From contig JADQBR010000059.1 in the NCBI GenBank assembly GCA_016278515.1, positions 1-47,811 of the forward strand: 47,811 nucleotides of DNA, in the 5' to 3' direction. The DNA comes from Bacillota bacterium. GTDB taxonomy: Bacteria; Bacillota; JADQBR01. Of this stretch, positions 31,237 to 39,630 are shown one piece after another; the stretch's first letter is position 1, and the number at the start of each line of letters is the position of its first letter. The position numbers and the translations under genes were made by a program. The notes beneath the pieces were generated by a model. That model ran no database searches and was not told where the DNA came from. It saw only the letters and a program-made list of their open reading frames with translations.

Positions 31237-31800
31237 ATGACTGTTGGACAAAGAATTAAGGAGAAGAGAAAGGAAATGAAATTGACGATTCCAAAACTGG
31301 CGGAATCAACCGGCCTTTCCCGCGGATTTATCAGCCAAGTAGAAAACGATAAAGCCTCGCTTTCCTTGGGAAGCCTGCAAAAGATCTCCCTGGCCTTGGA
31401 AACTCCAGTTAAGCTCTTAATAGGTGAGGAAGGCTTTACCCCGGAAGTAATAAAAAAAGAAGCCCGGCCCAAAATTAGAATTGGAACCGAGCCCGATATA
31501 GAGATTCTTTCCACCCCATTTGGCCGCAAGCTACAGGTAATGCAGGCAGTGCTTCCTCCAGGCTACCAGGCAGGCAACTGTGCTCATACCCATGAGGGCG
31601 AAGAATGGATTCTGGTCATGAATGGAAAAGTAAAAGTAACACAGGGGGATTTTACGGCAATACTTGGAGAGGGAGACAGCATCCATTTAGACGGTACCAA
31701 GCCTCATTTATGTCAAAATGCTTCCGACCAACCTACAACTATTATTGTGGCTGTTACCCCACCGGCAATGATACCAGTATCAAAAATAGAACAGAAATAA
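31237..31800 (+). CDS. XRE-family regulator with cupin domain
   Basis: A 187-residue HTH-cupin regulator. N-terminal HTH_3 (GQRIKEKRKEMKLTIPKLAE then STGLSRGFISQVENDKASLS). C-terminal cupin_2 of about 75 residues (LPPGYQAGNCAHTHEGEEWI ... MNGKVKVTQGDFTAILGEGD then HLDGTKPHLCQNASD) with the His and Glu typical of a small-ligand or metal pocket. Related proteins control amine, amino-acid or antibiotic-related genes. Strong GGAGG before the ATG. Divergent from the redoxin-UbiB operon (147 bases apart), which it may regulate. Has its own terminator. Confidence 0.9.
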   Translation: MTVGQRIKEKRKEMKLTIPKLAESTGLSRGFISQVENDKASLSLGSLQKISLALETPVKLLIGEEGFTPEVIKKEARPKIRIGTEPDIEILSTPFGRKLQVMQAVLPPGYQAGNCAHTHEGEEWILVMNGKVKVTQGDFTAILGEGDSIHLDGTKPHLCQNASDQPTTIIVAVTPPAMIPVSKIEQK

Positions 31801-31835
31801 CTATAAAACCAATTCACCAAAACTGAATCAACATA

Positions 31836-31882
31836 AAGATAGCCGGAAGGATTATCAGCTTCTCGGCTATCTTAATGTTTTT
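31836..31882 (+). terminator. terminator of the XRE-cupin gene
   Basis: agatagccg (31837-31845) pairs with cggctatct (31864-31872), with extra internal pairing, then taatgttttt. Confidence 0.75.
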
Positions 31883-32098
31883 AGTTCTGGATTTTTTCTA
31901 TACTTGTTAGAACAAGCTGGCCATCATTGTTTTCAAAGTAGGAGAAAAATACTTGGTCATCTGTTTCGAGTTCTTCATAATGAAGGTCCCCATTTCAACC
32001 TTTTCGTTATTAACTGATTGAGAGTCTTCACCGCAGCCAAAAGTAAAGAACATCAATAATAAACTCATACCAACTAAAATAAGTTTTGATTTTTGCAT
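31881..32098 (-). pseudogene. small lipoprotein gene, frameshifted at a G run
   Basis: ATG at 32098 (AAGGAG 7 bases upstream) opens a lipoprotein signal with lipobox FTFGC (Cys 22). The frame as read ends at 31907 after 63 residues with an odd basic tail. From the run GGGG (about 31988-31991), the next frame reads GDLHYEELETDDQVFFSYFE and then NNDGQLVLTSIEKIQN to a stop at 31881-31883. This looks far more like a real C-terminus: acidic, beta-forming, with LVLTSIEKI as in small OB-like lipoprotein domains. Five G instead of four would restore one 72-residue protein. Either a slippage mutation, phase variation or a sequencing error. Confidence 0.6.
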
Positions 32099-32366
32099 AA
32101 CTATTCTCCTTTTCTCTTGTTTTGCTTTTAGTTATATAGACGTTATGGAAAGAAGCCAGGTTCCTAGTAAGAAAAAGAGATATTTTTATGGTAATAATAC
32201 AGAAAGAATGATCTTTCTGCAATGGTTAGGGAAAGAATGTCTAGCCTGGTTAAAACACATACCATTAGCAGGGATATTTTGTTAACTTGTAGAACATAAA
32301 GTTATGTTAAACGTCAATTTAAAATTGACATTAGTAAATCCTATCCATCAAGAGAGGGGTGAAGAT

Positions 32367-32993
32367 ATGAATTCATTTAAAAACATTTATTGTGTCGGTC
32401 GAAATTATATTCCACATGCAAAAGAACTGAAAAATCCTGTTCCTTCGTCACCATTTTTCTTTAGCAAGCCTACTCATGCATTGGTGGAGGCTAACGGACA
32501 GGAGATTACGCTGCCGGGGGACCGTGGAACTATTCATTTTGAGGTTGAACTGGTTATCCGAATAGATAAGCCCTATAAAAAAGGATTAGAGGTGGATGAA
32601 CTGGTTGGCGGCATGGCCGTAGGAATTGATTTTACTTTGAGGGATATTCAAAACGAACTGAAGAAAAAAGGCTACCCTTGGTTAATAGCCAAAGGCTTTC
32701 CTAACTCAGCCGTACTAAGTAATTTTATAGAGTTCCCGGGGATTGAAGAATGTAAAAAGGTAGATTTTGCTCTTTTAAAGAATGGACAGCAGGTCCAGAT
32801 TGGCAATATTAAAGATATGGTTTTTGATTTACAAACTATCATAGACTTTTCGGCAGAGCACTTTGGCCTAGGAAAAGGTGACATAATATTTACTGGCACT
32901 CCTGAAGGAGTAGGGCCGGTATCAGATGGTGACCACTTATCTTTACTATTAGGCGAACAAGTATTAGGTGATTGTATAATCAAGTTATCTTAG
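32367..32993 (+). CDS. fumarylacetoacetate hydrolase (FAH) family protein
   Basis: A 208-residue FAH-fold enzyme; members hydrolyse C-C bonds of diketo acids or decarboxylate oxaloacetate. Visible: CVGRNYIPHAKEL, PFFFSKPTHALVEA, the metal-binding acids in HFEVELVIRI and GIDFTLRDIQ, a Lys in WLIAKGFPNSA, and GDIIFTGTPEGVGPVSDGD. The chosen ATG at 32367 has GAGGGGTG upstream; the frame starts earlier at 32304 without a site. Single gene; no pathway neighbours tell the substrate. Confidence 0.88.
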   Translation: MNSFKNIYCVGRNYIPHAKELKNPVPSSPFFFSKPTHALVEANGQEITLPGDRGTIHFEVELVIRIDKPYKKGLEVDELVGGMAVGIDFTLRDIQNELKKKGYPWLIAKGFPNSAVLSNFIEFPGIEECKKVDFALLKNGQQVQIGNIKDMVFDLQTIIDFSAEHFGLGKGDIIFTGTPEGVGPVSDGDHLSLLLGEQVLGDCIIKLS

Positions 32994-33024
32994 CAACCTC
33001 TAAAAATGAAAAAATATCGACAGA

Positions 33025-33483
33025 CTATTTACATACGTCTACCCAGCTGCCGCCTGTTAACTCTTCTAATTGATTTATACTCACTTTTACAGCCGAGTTT
33101 TTAGAACCGGCGGCAGGGTAAACATATTCAAATTGCTTCAGTGACAAGTCTAAATATATGTCTAGTGGTTCGTTCAGTCCAAAAGGGCAGACGCCCCCAA
33201 TAGGATGTCCGGTTACGGCTGATACTTCTTCCGAGTTTAACATTTTCGCTTTGGTCTTAAAGTAATCCTTATATCTTCTATTGTCAATTCTAGCATCGCC
33301 TTTAGTCACAAGCAGTATATTCCTGTCTTTCAATTTTAGCGCCATGGTTTTGGCAATAAGTTCAGGCTCAACTCCTAGGGCATTAGCAGCCAGTTGCACG
33401 GTTGCAGTACTTTCCTCAAATTCAATAATATCATTAACCTGGCCTTTATCTTGAAAAAACCTTCGAACACTATCAGCACTCAT
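33025..33483 (-). CDS. YbaK/ProX-type aminoacyl-tRNA deacylase
   Basis: A 152-residue stand-alone tRNA-editing protein of the YbaK/EbsC/YeaK family, which hydrolyses wrongly charged tRNAs such as Cys- or Ala-tRNA(Pro). Evidence: KTMALKLKDRNILLVTKGDA with the conserved Lys, then GHPIGGVCPFGLNEPLDIYL (the GxxxPFG segment) and AAGSKNSAVKVSINQLEEL. AAGAGGTG site before the ATG. Distinct from the second YbaK-type gene at 41734, which is of the Cys-tRNA(Pro) deacylase type. Confidence 0.87.
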   Translation of the reverse strand: MSADSVRRFFQDKGQVNDIIEFEESTATVQLAANALGVEPELIAKTMALKLKDRNILLVTKGDARIDNRRYKDYFKTKAKMLNSEEVSAVTGHPIGGVCPFGLNEPLDIYLDLSLKQFEYVYPAAGSKNSAVKVSINQLEELTGGSWVDVCK

Positions 33484-33585
33484 GGTCGGTCACCTCTTGT
33501 AATAGATAATTGTAAGTTTGCTTTTCAGTAATATATTACCATGTTGTAAAAATTAAGACAAATAGAATAAAAGTTGGTGATAAGT

Positions 33586-34383
33586 ATGAAGGTGGGAGTA
33601 GTTCAAATGTCGCCGGTTTTTGGGGACATTAAGGCCAATGTTAAAAGAACTGTTGAACTGATAGATAAAACTGATGCAGATTTGCTGGTGCTGCCTGAGC
33701 TATTTAATACTGGCTACCAGTTTGTTGACAAGCAGGAATTGGTGGAATTGGCGGAAGAAATCCCTAATGGTTATACATGCAAAGAATTATATCAAGTTGC
33801 CCAAAAAAAGGACTGCTTTATTGTTGCGGGTTTGGCTGAAAAGGATGGAGACAATTTTTATAACTCTGCAGTATTAATTGGTCCCCAAGGATTTGTCGGG
33901 CTTTATCGAAAGGCCCATCTTTTTTATGAAGAAAAACTTATTTTTACACCGGGGGATTTACCGTTTCCCGTTTTTGACATAGGTAAAGCCAAGATAGGTT
34001 TAATGGTCTGCTTTGACTGGGTATTTCCGGAGGTAAGTCGTATTTTAGCTTTAAAAGGTGCGCAGATAATCTGTCAACCGGCAAATTTGGTGCTGCCTTT
34101 TTGCCAAAGAACCATGGTTAGTCGGTCTATTGAAAATAGGTGTTTCTCTATTACTTGCAACCGGGTTGGGTCCGAGAAACGAAAAGAGGAAGCACTGAAA
34201 TTCACTGGAATGAGTCAGGTTGCTAGCCCTAAAGGTGAAATCTTGCTGCAGTTGGAAGAAGCTGGCGAGTACAGTAAGGCTGTAACAATAGACCCAACGC
34301 TAGCAGGCGACAAATATATAACAAAACATAATCATGTACTTGCGGATAGAAGAACAGATTTATTTGAAGAATTATTACGATAG
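33586..34383 (+). CDS. nitrilase-superfamily carbon-nitrogen hydrolase
   Basis: A 265-residue amidase/nitrilase-fold enzyme with the full Glu-Lys-Cys triad: LLVLPELFNTGY (Glu), LYRKAHLFYEEK (Lys) and IGLMVCFDWVFPEVSR (Cys). It resembles omega-amidase and N-carbamoyl-amine hydrolase branches; the substrate is not evident. The ATG at 33586 follows GGTGAT; the frame is open from TTG 33574. Followed after 41 bases by a flavin reductase-like gene, perhaps one transcript. Confidence 0.9.
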   Translation: MKVGVVQMSPVFGDIKANVKRTVELIDKTDADLLVLPELFNTGYQFVDKQELVELAEEIPNGYTCKELYQVAQKKDCFIVAGLAEKDGDNFYNSAVLIGPQGFVGLYRKAHLFYEEKLIFTPGDLPFPVFDIGKAKIGLMVCFDWVFPEVSRILALKGAQIICQPANLVLPFCQRTMVSRSIENRCFSITCNRVGSEKRKEEALKFTGMSQVASPKGEILLQLEEAGEYSKAVTIDPTLAGDKYITKHNHVLADRRTDLFEELLR

Positions 34384-34424
34384 AATATGCTAATGCAAAA
34401 CATATTATACGAGGGGGATTGCAG

Positions 34425-35006
34425 ATGAAAGTTGTTGCTTTTAACGGCAGCCCGCGCAAAGAGGGAAATACTGCTACAGCAATTAAAATTGTTTTTGAAG
34501 AGTTAGAGAATGCTGGCATAGAAACCGAAATGGTACAACTTGGTGGGAAAAAAGTTTTTGGCTGTTTGGGCTGTAGGAAATGTTTCGAAAATCAAAACAA
34601 CCGTTGTGCTCGGGAAGATGATGAAATGAATGGTTTTATAGCAAAAATGTTTGAGGCAGATGGTGTAATTATTGGGTCACCGACATATTTTAGCAATGTA
34701 AGTACGGAGGTAAAGGCCTTAATTGACCGCTCTGGGTTTGTGGCAAAGGCCAATGGCGGTGTGTTGAAAAGGAAAGTAGGGGCACCGGTTGTATCCGTAA
34801 GGAGAGCAGGTGGCAACTTTGTTTACTCGGCCATTAATTTCTTTTTTGGTATATCTGAGATGATTGTGCCTGCGTCAAATTATTGGAATATGACTTTATC
34901 GCGCGACCCCGGTGATATATTGAAGGATCAAGAGGGAATTGAAACCTTTAGAACTTTGGGACAGAATATGGCATGGCTGCTAGAAAAGGTCCGGGAAGAT
35001 GAGTAA
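34425..35006 (+). CDS. flavodoxin-fold NAD(P)H-dependent FMN reductase-like protein
   Basis: A 193-residue flavoprotein: VVAFNGSPRKEGNTATAIKI is the FMN phosphate-binding loop, and IIGSPTYFSNVSTEVKALID is the second flavin contact. FGCLGCRKCFENQNNRCARE gives a four-Cys cluster typical of the iron-sulfur flavoprotein/FMN-reductase branch of anaerobes. Likely reduces quinones, metals or disulfides, or serves as an electron carrier. ATG 34425 has GAGGGGG upstream. No terminator seen after it; 35007-35249 holds no other gene and no T-box. Confidence 0.87.
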   Translation: MKVVAFNGSPRKEGNTATAIKIVFEELENAGIETEMVQLGGKKVFGCLGCRKCFENQNNRCAREDDEMNGFIAKMFEADGVIIGSPTYFSNVSTEVKALIDRSGFVAKANGGVLKRKVGAPVVSVRRAGGNFVYSAINFFFGISEMIVPASNYWNMTLSRDPGDILKDQEGIETFRTLGQNMAWLLEKVREDE

Positions 35007-35249
35007 GGTTACTAAAGAATACGTAAACTATGACGTTAGCAAGGAAGAAGGAAATTTTTATCTTATCGCGGGGAAATATAGATAGAATAAGGGCAATGCT
35101 AAAATAAACAAAAATAATTATGTCTTTGTTAATATATAATTTACAGCATGAGATAATATAACTATCAGGTCTATAGGAGAACTTGGTCAAAGGCAGTATC
35201 AAAATGGCTAGATTTGCTAGGTAAAAAATTTAAACAAGGGGCATTTCCA

Positions 35250-36644
35250 ATGGAAAAAGTAGTGGTGAGGCAACTGGTAAGAGATACGAAGAGATATATT
35301 AACAAAGAAGTGGAAGTTAACGGATGGGTAAGAAGTAATCGGGATCAAAAATCTTTTGGGTTTGTATCTCTTAATGATGGTACTCACTTTAACACCGTAC
35401 AAGTAGTCTATGAAAAGGATTCGTTAGCAAATTTTGATGAAGTTGCCAAGTTCCGAGTGGGCTCTGCAGTTTCCATTCAAGGGAAATTGGTTGAAACGCC
35501 CCAGGCTAAGCAAGCATTTGAACTAAAAGCGACTCGAATAATTTTATTAGGAGACTCTTCAGAGGACTATCCAATTCAACCTAAAAGACACAGCAAGGAG
35601 TTTTTGAGAGAAGTAGCCCACTTGCGTCCAAGAACAAACTTATTTTCGGCAGTGTTTAGAGTCCGTTCATTACTGGCCTACGCAATACATAAATTTTTTC
35701 AAGAAAAAGGATTTGTCTATGTACATACCCCAATCATAACAGCCAATGATGCAGAAGGTGCAGGTGAGATGTTTAGGGTTACTACGTTAGATCCAAAAGA
35801 ACCACCGCTAAATGAGGATAGAAACGTTGACTTTTCTGAGGATTTTTTTGGCAGGCGAACAAATCTTACGGTCAGCGGTCAATTAGAAGTTGAAGCATTT
35901 GCATTGGCATTTCGAGATGTCTACACTTTTGGCCCTACTTTTAGAGCGGAAAATTCCAATACTGCCAGGCACGCTGCAGAATTTTGGATGATAGAACCGG
36001 AAATAGCCTTTGCGGATTTAAAGGATAATATGAACTTGGCAGAGGATATGGTGAAATATATCATCAGCTATATTTTGAATAATGCCGCGGAAGAAATGGA
36101 GTTTTTTAATAAGTTCGTTGACAAAGGGCTCAAGGATAGGTTAAACAATATAGTAAATTCGGAGTTTGCCCATATAACTTATACAGAAGCTATCGGGATA
36201 TTGGAGGAATCCGGCGAGAAATTTGAATATGCCGTTAAGTGGGGTAATGATTTACAAACGGAGCACGAAAGGTACTTGACTGAGAAAGTATTTAAAAAGC
36301 CCGTTTTTGTAAAAGATTATCCTAAAGATATTAAAGCGTTTTATATGAGAGTAAATGACGATAAAAAGACCGTAGCCGCCATGGACTTATTAGTGCCCGG
36401 CGTAGGGGAGATTATAGGCGGTAGTCAAAGAGAAGAAAGAGCAGATATTTTAGAGCAGCGTATGGCAGCATTAGACATAAACCAAGAGGAACTAAGATGG
36501 TATCTAGATTTAAGAAAGTTCGGCGGAGTGAAACACGCTGGATTTGGTCTAGGCTTTGAAAGAGCGATTATGTATATAACGGGAGTAAGCAATATCAGGG
36601 ATGTTGTGCCGTTTCCACGGACAGTTAACTCTTGTGAATATTAA
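35250..36644 (+). CDS. asnS: asparaginyl-tRNA synthetase
   Basis: Class IIb synthetase, charges tRNA(Asn). 464 residues, the usual length. OB-fold anticodon-binding domain at residues 1-110 ([20 protein letters not shown]); motif 2 in [20 protein letters not shown] with MIEPE after it; motif 3 in [15 protein letters not shown]; ends in the typical [10 protein letters not shown], where Asn-type enzymes differ from Asp-type. The ATG at 35250 has AAGGGG 11 bases upstream; the frame starts at 35214 without support. No T-box leader motif found. Confidence 0.95.
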   Translation: MEKVVVRQLVRDTKRYINKEVEVNGWVRSNRDQKSFGFVSLNDGTHFNTVQVVYEKDSLANFDEVAKFRVGSAVSIQGKLVETPQAKQAFELKATRIILLGDSSEDYPIQPKRHSKEFLREVAHLRPRTNLFSAVFRVRSLLAYAIHKFFQEKGFVYVHTPIITANDAEGAGEMFRVTTLDPKEPPLNEDRNVDFSEDFFGRRTNLTVSGQLEVEAFALAFRDVYTFGPTFRAENSNTARHAAEFWMIEPEIAFADLKDNMNLAEDMVKYIISYILNNAAEEMEFFNKFVDKGLKDRLNNIVNSEFAHITYTEAIGILEESGEKFEYAVKWGNDLQTEHERYLTEKVFKKPVFVKDYPKDIKAFYMRVNDDKKTVAAMDLLVPGVGEIIGGSQREERADILEQRMAALDINQEELRWYLDLRKFGGVKHAGFGLGFERAIMYITGVSNIRDVVPFPRTVNSCEY

Positions 36645-36720
36645 TATGCGTGATCTCTCATGTGATAGAACATGATACGCTCTGCAGAATACAAGTAAAC
36701 TGCTTCAAACAATTTTTATA

Positions 36721-36757
36721 AACCATGCTCTAAAAAACAGGGCATGGTTATCTTTTG
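36721..36757 (+). terminator. asnS terminator
   Basis: aaccatgc (36721-36728) and gcatggtt (36742-36749), loop with ctaaaaaacag, followed by atctttt. Confidence 0.85.
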
Positions 36758-36832
36758 TCTAATTCTTATAATAGTCAATAAGTTAATTGCGGAAGAAAAT
36801 GAAAATGTTTTAAGGGAGAGGGGTATGAATGG

Positions 36833-37615
36833 ATGCAGTTTAGTACATTATTTAGTGGGAGTTCGGGCAATGCTCTATACATAGAAACAGAACAAGGCAG
36901 TCTTTTAGTGGATGCGGGGTTAAGTGGCATAAAAATAGAAAGAGCCTTAAAAAGTATTGGGCGTAGTGTTGATAAATTAGGCGCTATAATGGTCACCCAT
37001 GAACATCGTGACCATACTTGTGGTGTAGGAGTCTTGTCACGCCGTTTTAATTTACCTATCTATGCAACGGAAAATACTTGGGAGGCAATGGAGTGTTCTA
37101 TTGGTAAGATTGCCGGTATAAATGCGATGTGTATCGGGTCGGATGAGCGGTTAATAGTCGGAGATCTACACATAGATGTTTTTTCCACATCCCATGATGC
37201 TGCTGATCCCTGTAGTTTTGTTTTCAGCCAAGGAGAAGAAAGACTTGGGTTACTGACCGATACGGGCTGTCTAACAGAAAGAATGGGGCAGTTTCTCACT
37301 GGCTGCAGAACCTTGATTATTGAGTCTAACCATGATAGAGATATGCTAATAGATGGGCCATATCCATGGCATCTAAAAGAACGAATTAGGGGAAAAAAAG
37401 GGCACTTATCAAATGATGATGCGTCAGACGCCCTTCGACGATTTGCCACCACGGATACATCCCAAGTAGTGTTGGCCCATCTTAGTGCTGAGAATAATCT
37501 GCCTCAACTGGCTTTAAATAATGCAGCGAATGTACTACTGGACATGGGTCTTAAAGATGCAAAACTGTCTTTGGCTCCTAGGTATCAACCGCTGCCCTTG
37601 GCTCAGGTAGGATAG
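36833..37615 (+). CDS. YycJ/WalJ-like MBL-fold metallohydrolase
   Basis: A 260-residue metallo-beta-lactamase-fold exonuclease-like protein. Motifs: FSGSSGNALYI at the N-terminus, the metal site THEHRDHTCG (HxHxDH), TSHDAADPCSF, GLLTDTGCLT (Asp), ESNHD and VLAHLSAENN near the end. In B. subtilis YycJ/WalJ is encoded in the walRK operon and linked to DNA repair or cell-wall control; here it stands alone with no walRK genes around. ATG at 36833 with GGGAGAGGGG upstream. Confidence 0.88.
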   Translation: MQFSTLFSGSSGNALYIETEQGSLLVDAGLSGIKIERALKSIGRSVDKLGAIMVTHEHRDHTCGVGVLSRRFNLPIYATENTWEAMECSIGKIAGINAMCIGSDERLIVGDLHIDVFSTSHDAADPCSFVFSQGEERLGLLTDTGCLTERMGQFLTGCRTLIIESNHDRDMLIDGPYPWHLKERIRGKKGHLSNDDASDALRRFATTDTSQVVLAHLSAENNLPQLALNNAANVLLDMGLKDAKLSLAPRYQPLPLAQVG

Positions 37616-37653
37616 GTTTTTTAAAATAATTCAGATAAGGTGGTATGTACACT

Positions 37654-38211
37654 ATGCAAAGATGCCCTTGGTGCGGTAATGATGAGTTGTATATGAAATA
37701 TCACGATGAAGAGTGGGGCGTTCCAGTACACGATGATATTAAGCATTTCGAGTTTCTCGTTTTGGAGTCTGCCCAAGCAGGTTTGAGCTGGATAACTATT
37801 TTGAAAAAGAGAGAAAACTATCGAAAAGCCTACGATAACTTTGACCCCATTAAGGTAGCAGAGTACAATGAGCAGAAAGTAAACGAATTATTAAACAATC
37901 CCGGTATTGTGCGAAACCGCAGAAAAATTCTTTCCTCAATAAACAATGCCCAAAAGTTTCTTGACATCCAAAAGGAATTTGGTAGTTTTGACACGTACTT
38001 TTGGTCTTTTGTAAATAATGAGCCTATTAAAAACCGATGGAAAGACCTAGCGGAAGTACCTGCTAAGACTGACTTATCGGACAAAATCAGCAAAGACCTG
38101 AAAAAACGGGGTTTTAACTTTATCGGAACAACCATAATATATTCTCATATTCAAGCAGTCGGATTGGTAAACGACCATTTAGTAGATTGCTTTAGATACC
38201 ATCAAGTATAA
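37654..38211 (+). CDS. tag: DNA-3-methyladenine glycosylase I
   Basis: Constitutive Tag enzyme removing 3-methyladenine from alkylated DNA. 185 residues. Starts MQRCPWCGND, then MKYHDEEWGVPVHDD, SAQAGLSWITILKKRENYRK (active-site Glu in the first helix pair) and ends GLVNDHLVDCFRYHQV. The zinc site is complete: an early Cys, His in KYHDEEWG, and His/Cys in the tail. ATG 37654 matches the family N-terminus better than ATG 37645, with AAGGTGG 10 bases upstream. Possibly co-transcribed with the MBL gene 38 bases upstream. Confidence 0.95.
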   Translation: MQRCPWCGNDELYMKYHDEEWGVPVHDDIKHFEFLVLESAQAGLSWITILKKRENYRKAYDNFDPIKVAEYNEQKVNELLNNPGIVRNRRKILSSINNAQKFLDIQKEFGSFDTYFWSFVNNEPIKNRWKDLAEVPAKTDLSDKISKDLKKRGFNFIGTTIIYSHIQAVGLVNDHLVDCFRYHQV

Positions 38212-38219
38212 TTTGCTTT

Positions 38220-38248
38220 CCCTGCTATTTAGCAGGGTTTTATTTTTG
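38220..38248 (+). terminator. tag terminator
   Basis: ccctgct/agcaggg stem (38220-38226 with 38231-38237) followed by ttttattttt. Confidence 0.9.
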
Positions 38249-38263
38249 TTAATTACTTTTCTA

Positions 38264-38330
38264 TTGCAAATTCCCCCGAGGAGATTTATAATAAACACTG
38301 TACTATTAATAATAATACAGTTAATACAGT
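38264..38330 (+). promoter_or_regulatory. promoter and operator of the GntR-ABC operon
   Basis: TTGCAA (38264-38269), 17-bp spacer, TATAAT (38287-38292). From 38297 the palindrome ACTGTA...TACAGT (38297-38302 with 38316-38321) covers the start site; a third TACAGT lies at 38325-38330. This is the expected position for autorepression by the GntR/YtrA-type protein encoded next. Confidence 0.8.
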
Positions 38331-38348
38331 TTAGAGGGGGGGGAAGAA

Positions 38349-38744
38349 ATGTTTGAGTTGGATGTCAGAAGCAGGTTGCCGGTTTATGAACAATTGGTTG
38401 AAAAATTTAAACAGTTGATAATCAGTGAGGTATTAAAAGCAGATGAACAACTGCCGTCTGTACGGGTACTAGCTAAACAACTGACTATTAACCCAAATAC
38501 AATTCAAAAGGCCTATAGAGAACTGGAACGCCAGGGATTCATTTATTCAGTAAAAGGTAAGGGAAGTTTTGCCGCTCCAGCAATTAAATCCGTTAGCAGT
38601 GAGAAATTAGACAGATTAACCGATGAGCTAAAGAAACTTGCTGCGGAAATAATGTATTTGGGTATGCCCAAGGAAGATATCTGCGAAATTCTATCAGAAA
38701 TCGAGCAAATGGTAAAAGGAGGCGATGGTGTTGATACGGATTAG
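38349..38744 (+). CDS. GntR-family regulator, YtrA subfamily
   Basis: A 131-residue regulator with an N-terminal winged helix (SRLPVYEQLVEKFKQLIISE then ADEQLPSVRVLAKQLTINPN then TIQKAYRELERQGFIYSVKG) and a short helical tail, without the large ligand domain of other GntR types. YtrA proteins repress a neighbouring ABC exporter operon and respond to cell-wall antibiotics or similar stress. GGGGGGAAGA before the ATG. Overlaps the ATPase gene, giving a repressor-ATPase-permease operon. Confidence 0.93.
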   Translation: MFELDVRSRLPVYEQLVEKFKQLIISEVLKADEQLPSVRVLAKQLTINPNTIQKAYRELERQGFIYSVKGKGSFAAPAIKSVSSEKLDRLTDELKKLAAEIMYLGMPKEDICEILSEIEQMVKGGDGVDTD

Positions 38745-39630
38745 TGAAGTGAACAAGGCGTTTGCAGAAATTATGGCCTTAAAGAATGTGAATTTAAATG
38801 TTGATAAAGGGTCTATTTATGGTTTAGTGGGCTCTAACGGTGCAGGGAAGACCACTTTGCTGAAGGTTTTGGCTGGAATTTACAAACAGGACAGTGGGGA
38901 AGTTTACATAAAAAATGAAATAGTTTTTGAGAATACCGGCGTTAAGGAAAAAACCGCATTTATTCCTGATACCCTTTATTATTTTTCTCAATATACTATA
39001 AATAATATGGCGCGCTTTTATCAAGGTATCTATCCTAATTGGAATAATGAAAGGTACCAAAGGCTAAATAGTGTTTTTAAGATAGATAGAAATAAGCGAA
39101 TAAACAGCTTGTCAAAAGGTATGCAAAAACAAGTAGCTTTTTGGTTGGCATTATCAACAATGCCGGAGGTAATGATTTTGGATGAACCGGTAGATGGCTT
39201 GGATCCTGTTATGAGGAAAAAGGTAAAGAACTTAATTATTCAAGACGTAGCGGAAAGGGAGATGACTGTATTTATTTCTTCCCATAACCTAAGGGAGTTA
39301 GAAGATATTTGTGATCATATCGGAATACTGCACGAGGGTTCTCTGATTATTCAAAAAGAGCTGGATGATTTAAAGTCGGATGTACATAAAATACAGGTGG
39401 CGTTTAAAGAAACAGCACCCGAGCAGTTATTTGCGGACCAAAATATCCTTTATCAGGAACAAAGGGGAAGCATTGTATTATTAATTGCAAGAGGAGAGAA
39501 AAATAAGATAGTGTCCGATTTCAAGCAATTTGATCCTGTCATTTTAGATGTTTTACCGCTAACATTAGAAGAAATATTTATTTATGAAATGGGGGATGCA
39601 GGCTATGCAATCGAAAACATTATCTTTTAA
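38731..39630 (+). CDS. ABC transporter ATP-binding protein (YtrB-like)
   Basis: About 300 residues. Walker A GLVGSNGAGKTTLLKVL, Q loop region (FIPDTLYYFSQYT), signature LSKGMQKQVAFWLALS (LSxGQ-like with Met for Gly/Gln positions as in this subfamily), Walker B VMILDEPVDGLDPV, switch His in ISSHNLRELE. The C-terminal 70 residues are the accessory domain typical of YtrB/YhcH. Starts: TTG 38731 is 8 bases after AAAGGAGG, better spaced than ATG 38725. It powers the permease encoded next. Confidence 0.93.
   Translation: MIRISEVNKAFAEIMALKNVNLNVDKGSIYGLVGSNGAGKTTLLKVLAGIYKQDSGEVYIKNEIVFENTGVKEKTAFIPDTLYYFSQYTINNMARFYQGIYPNWNNERYQRLNSVFKIDRNKRINSLSKGMQKQVAFWLALSTMPEVMILDEPVDGLDPVMRKKVKNLIIQDVAEREMTVFISSHNLRELEDICDHIGILHEGSLIIQKELDDLKSDVHKIQVAFKETAPEQLFADQNILYQEQRGSIVLLIARGEKNKIVSDFKQFDPVILDVLPLTLEEIFIYEMGDAGYAIENIIF

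Noticed and set aside
35007-35249. T-box leader before asnS (and likewise before glnS)
   Set aside because: No T-box core motif (TGGNACCGCG-type) or terminator/antiterminator pair was found in either leader.
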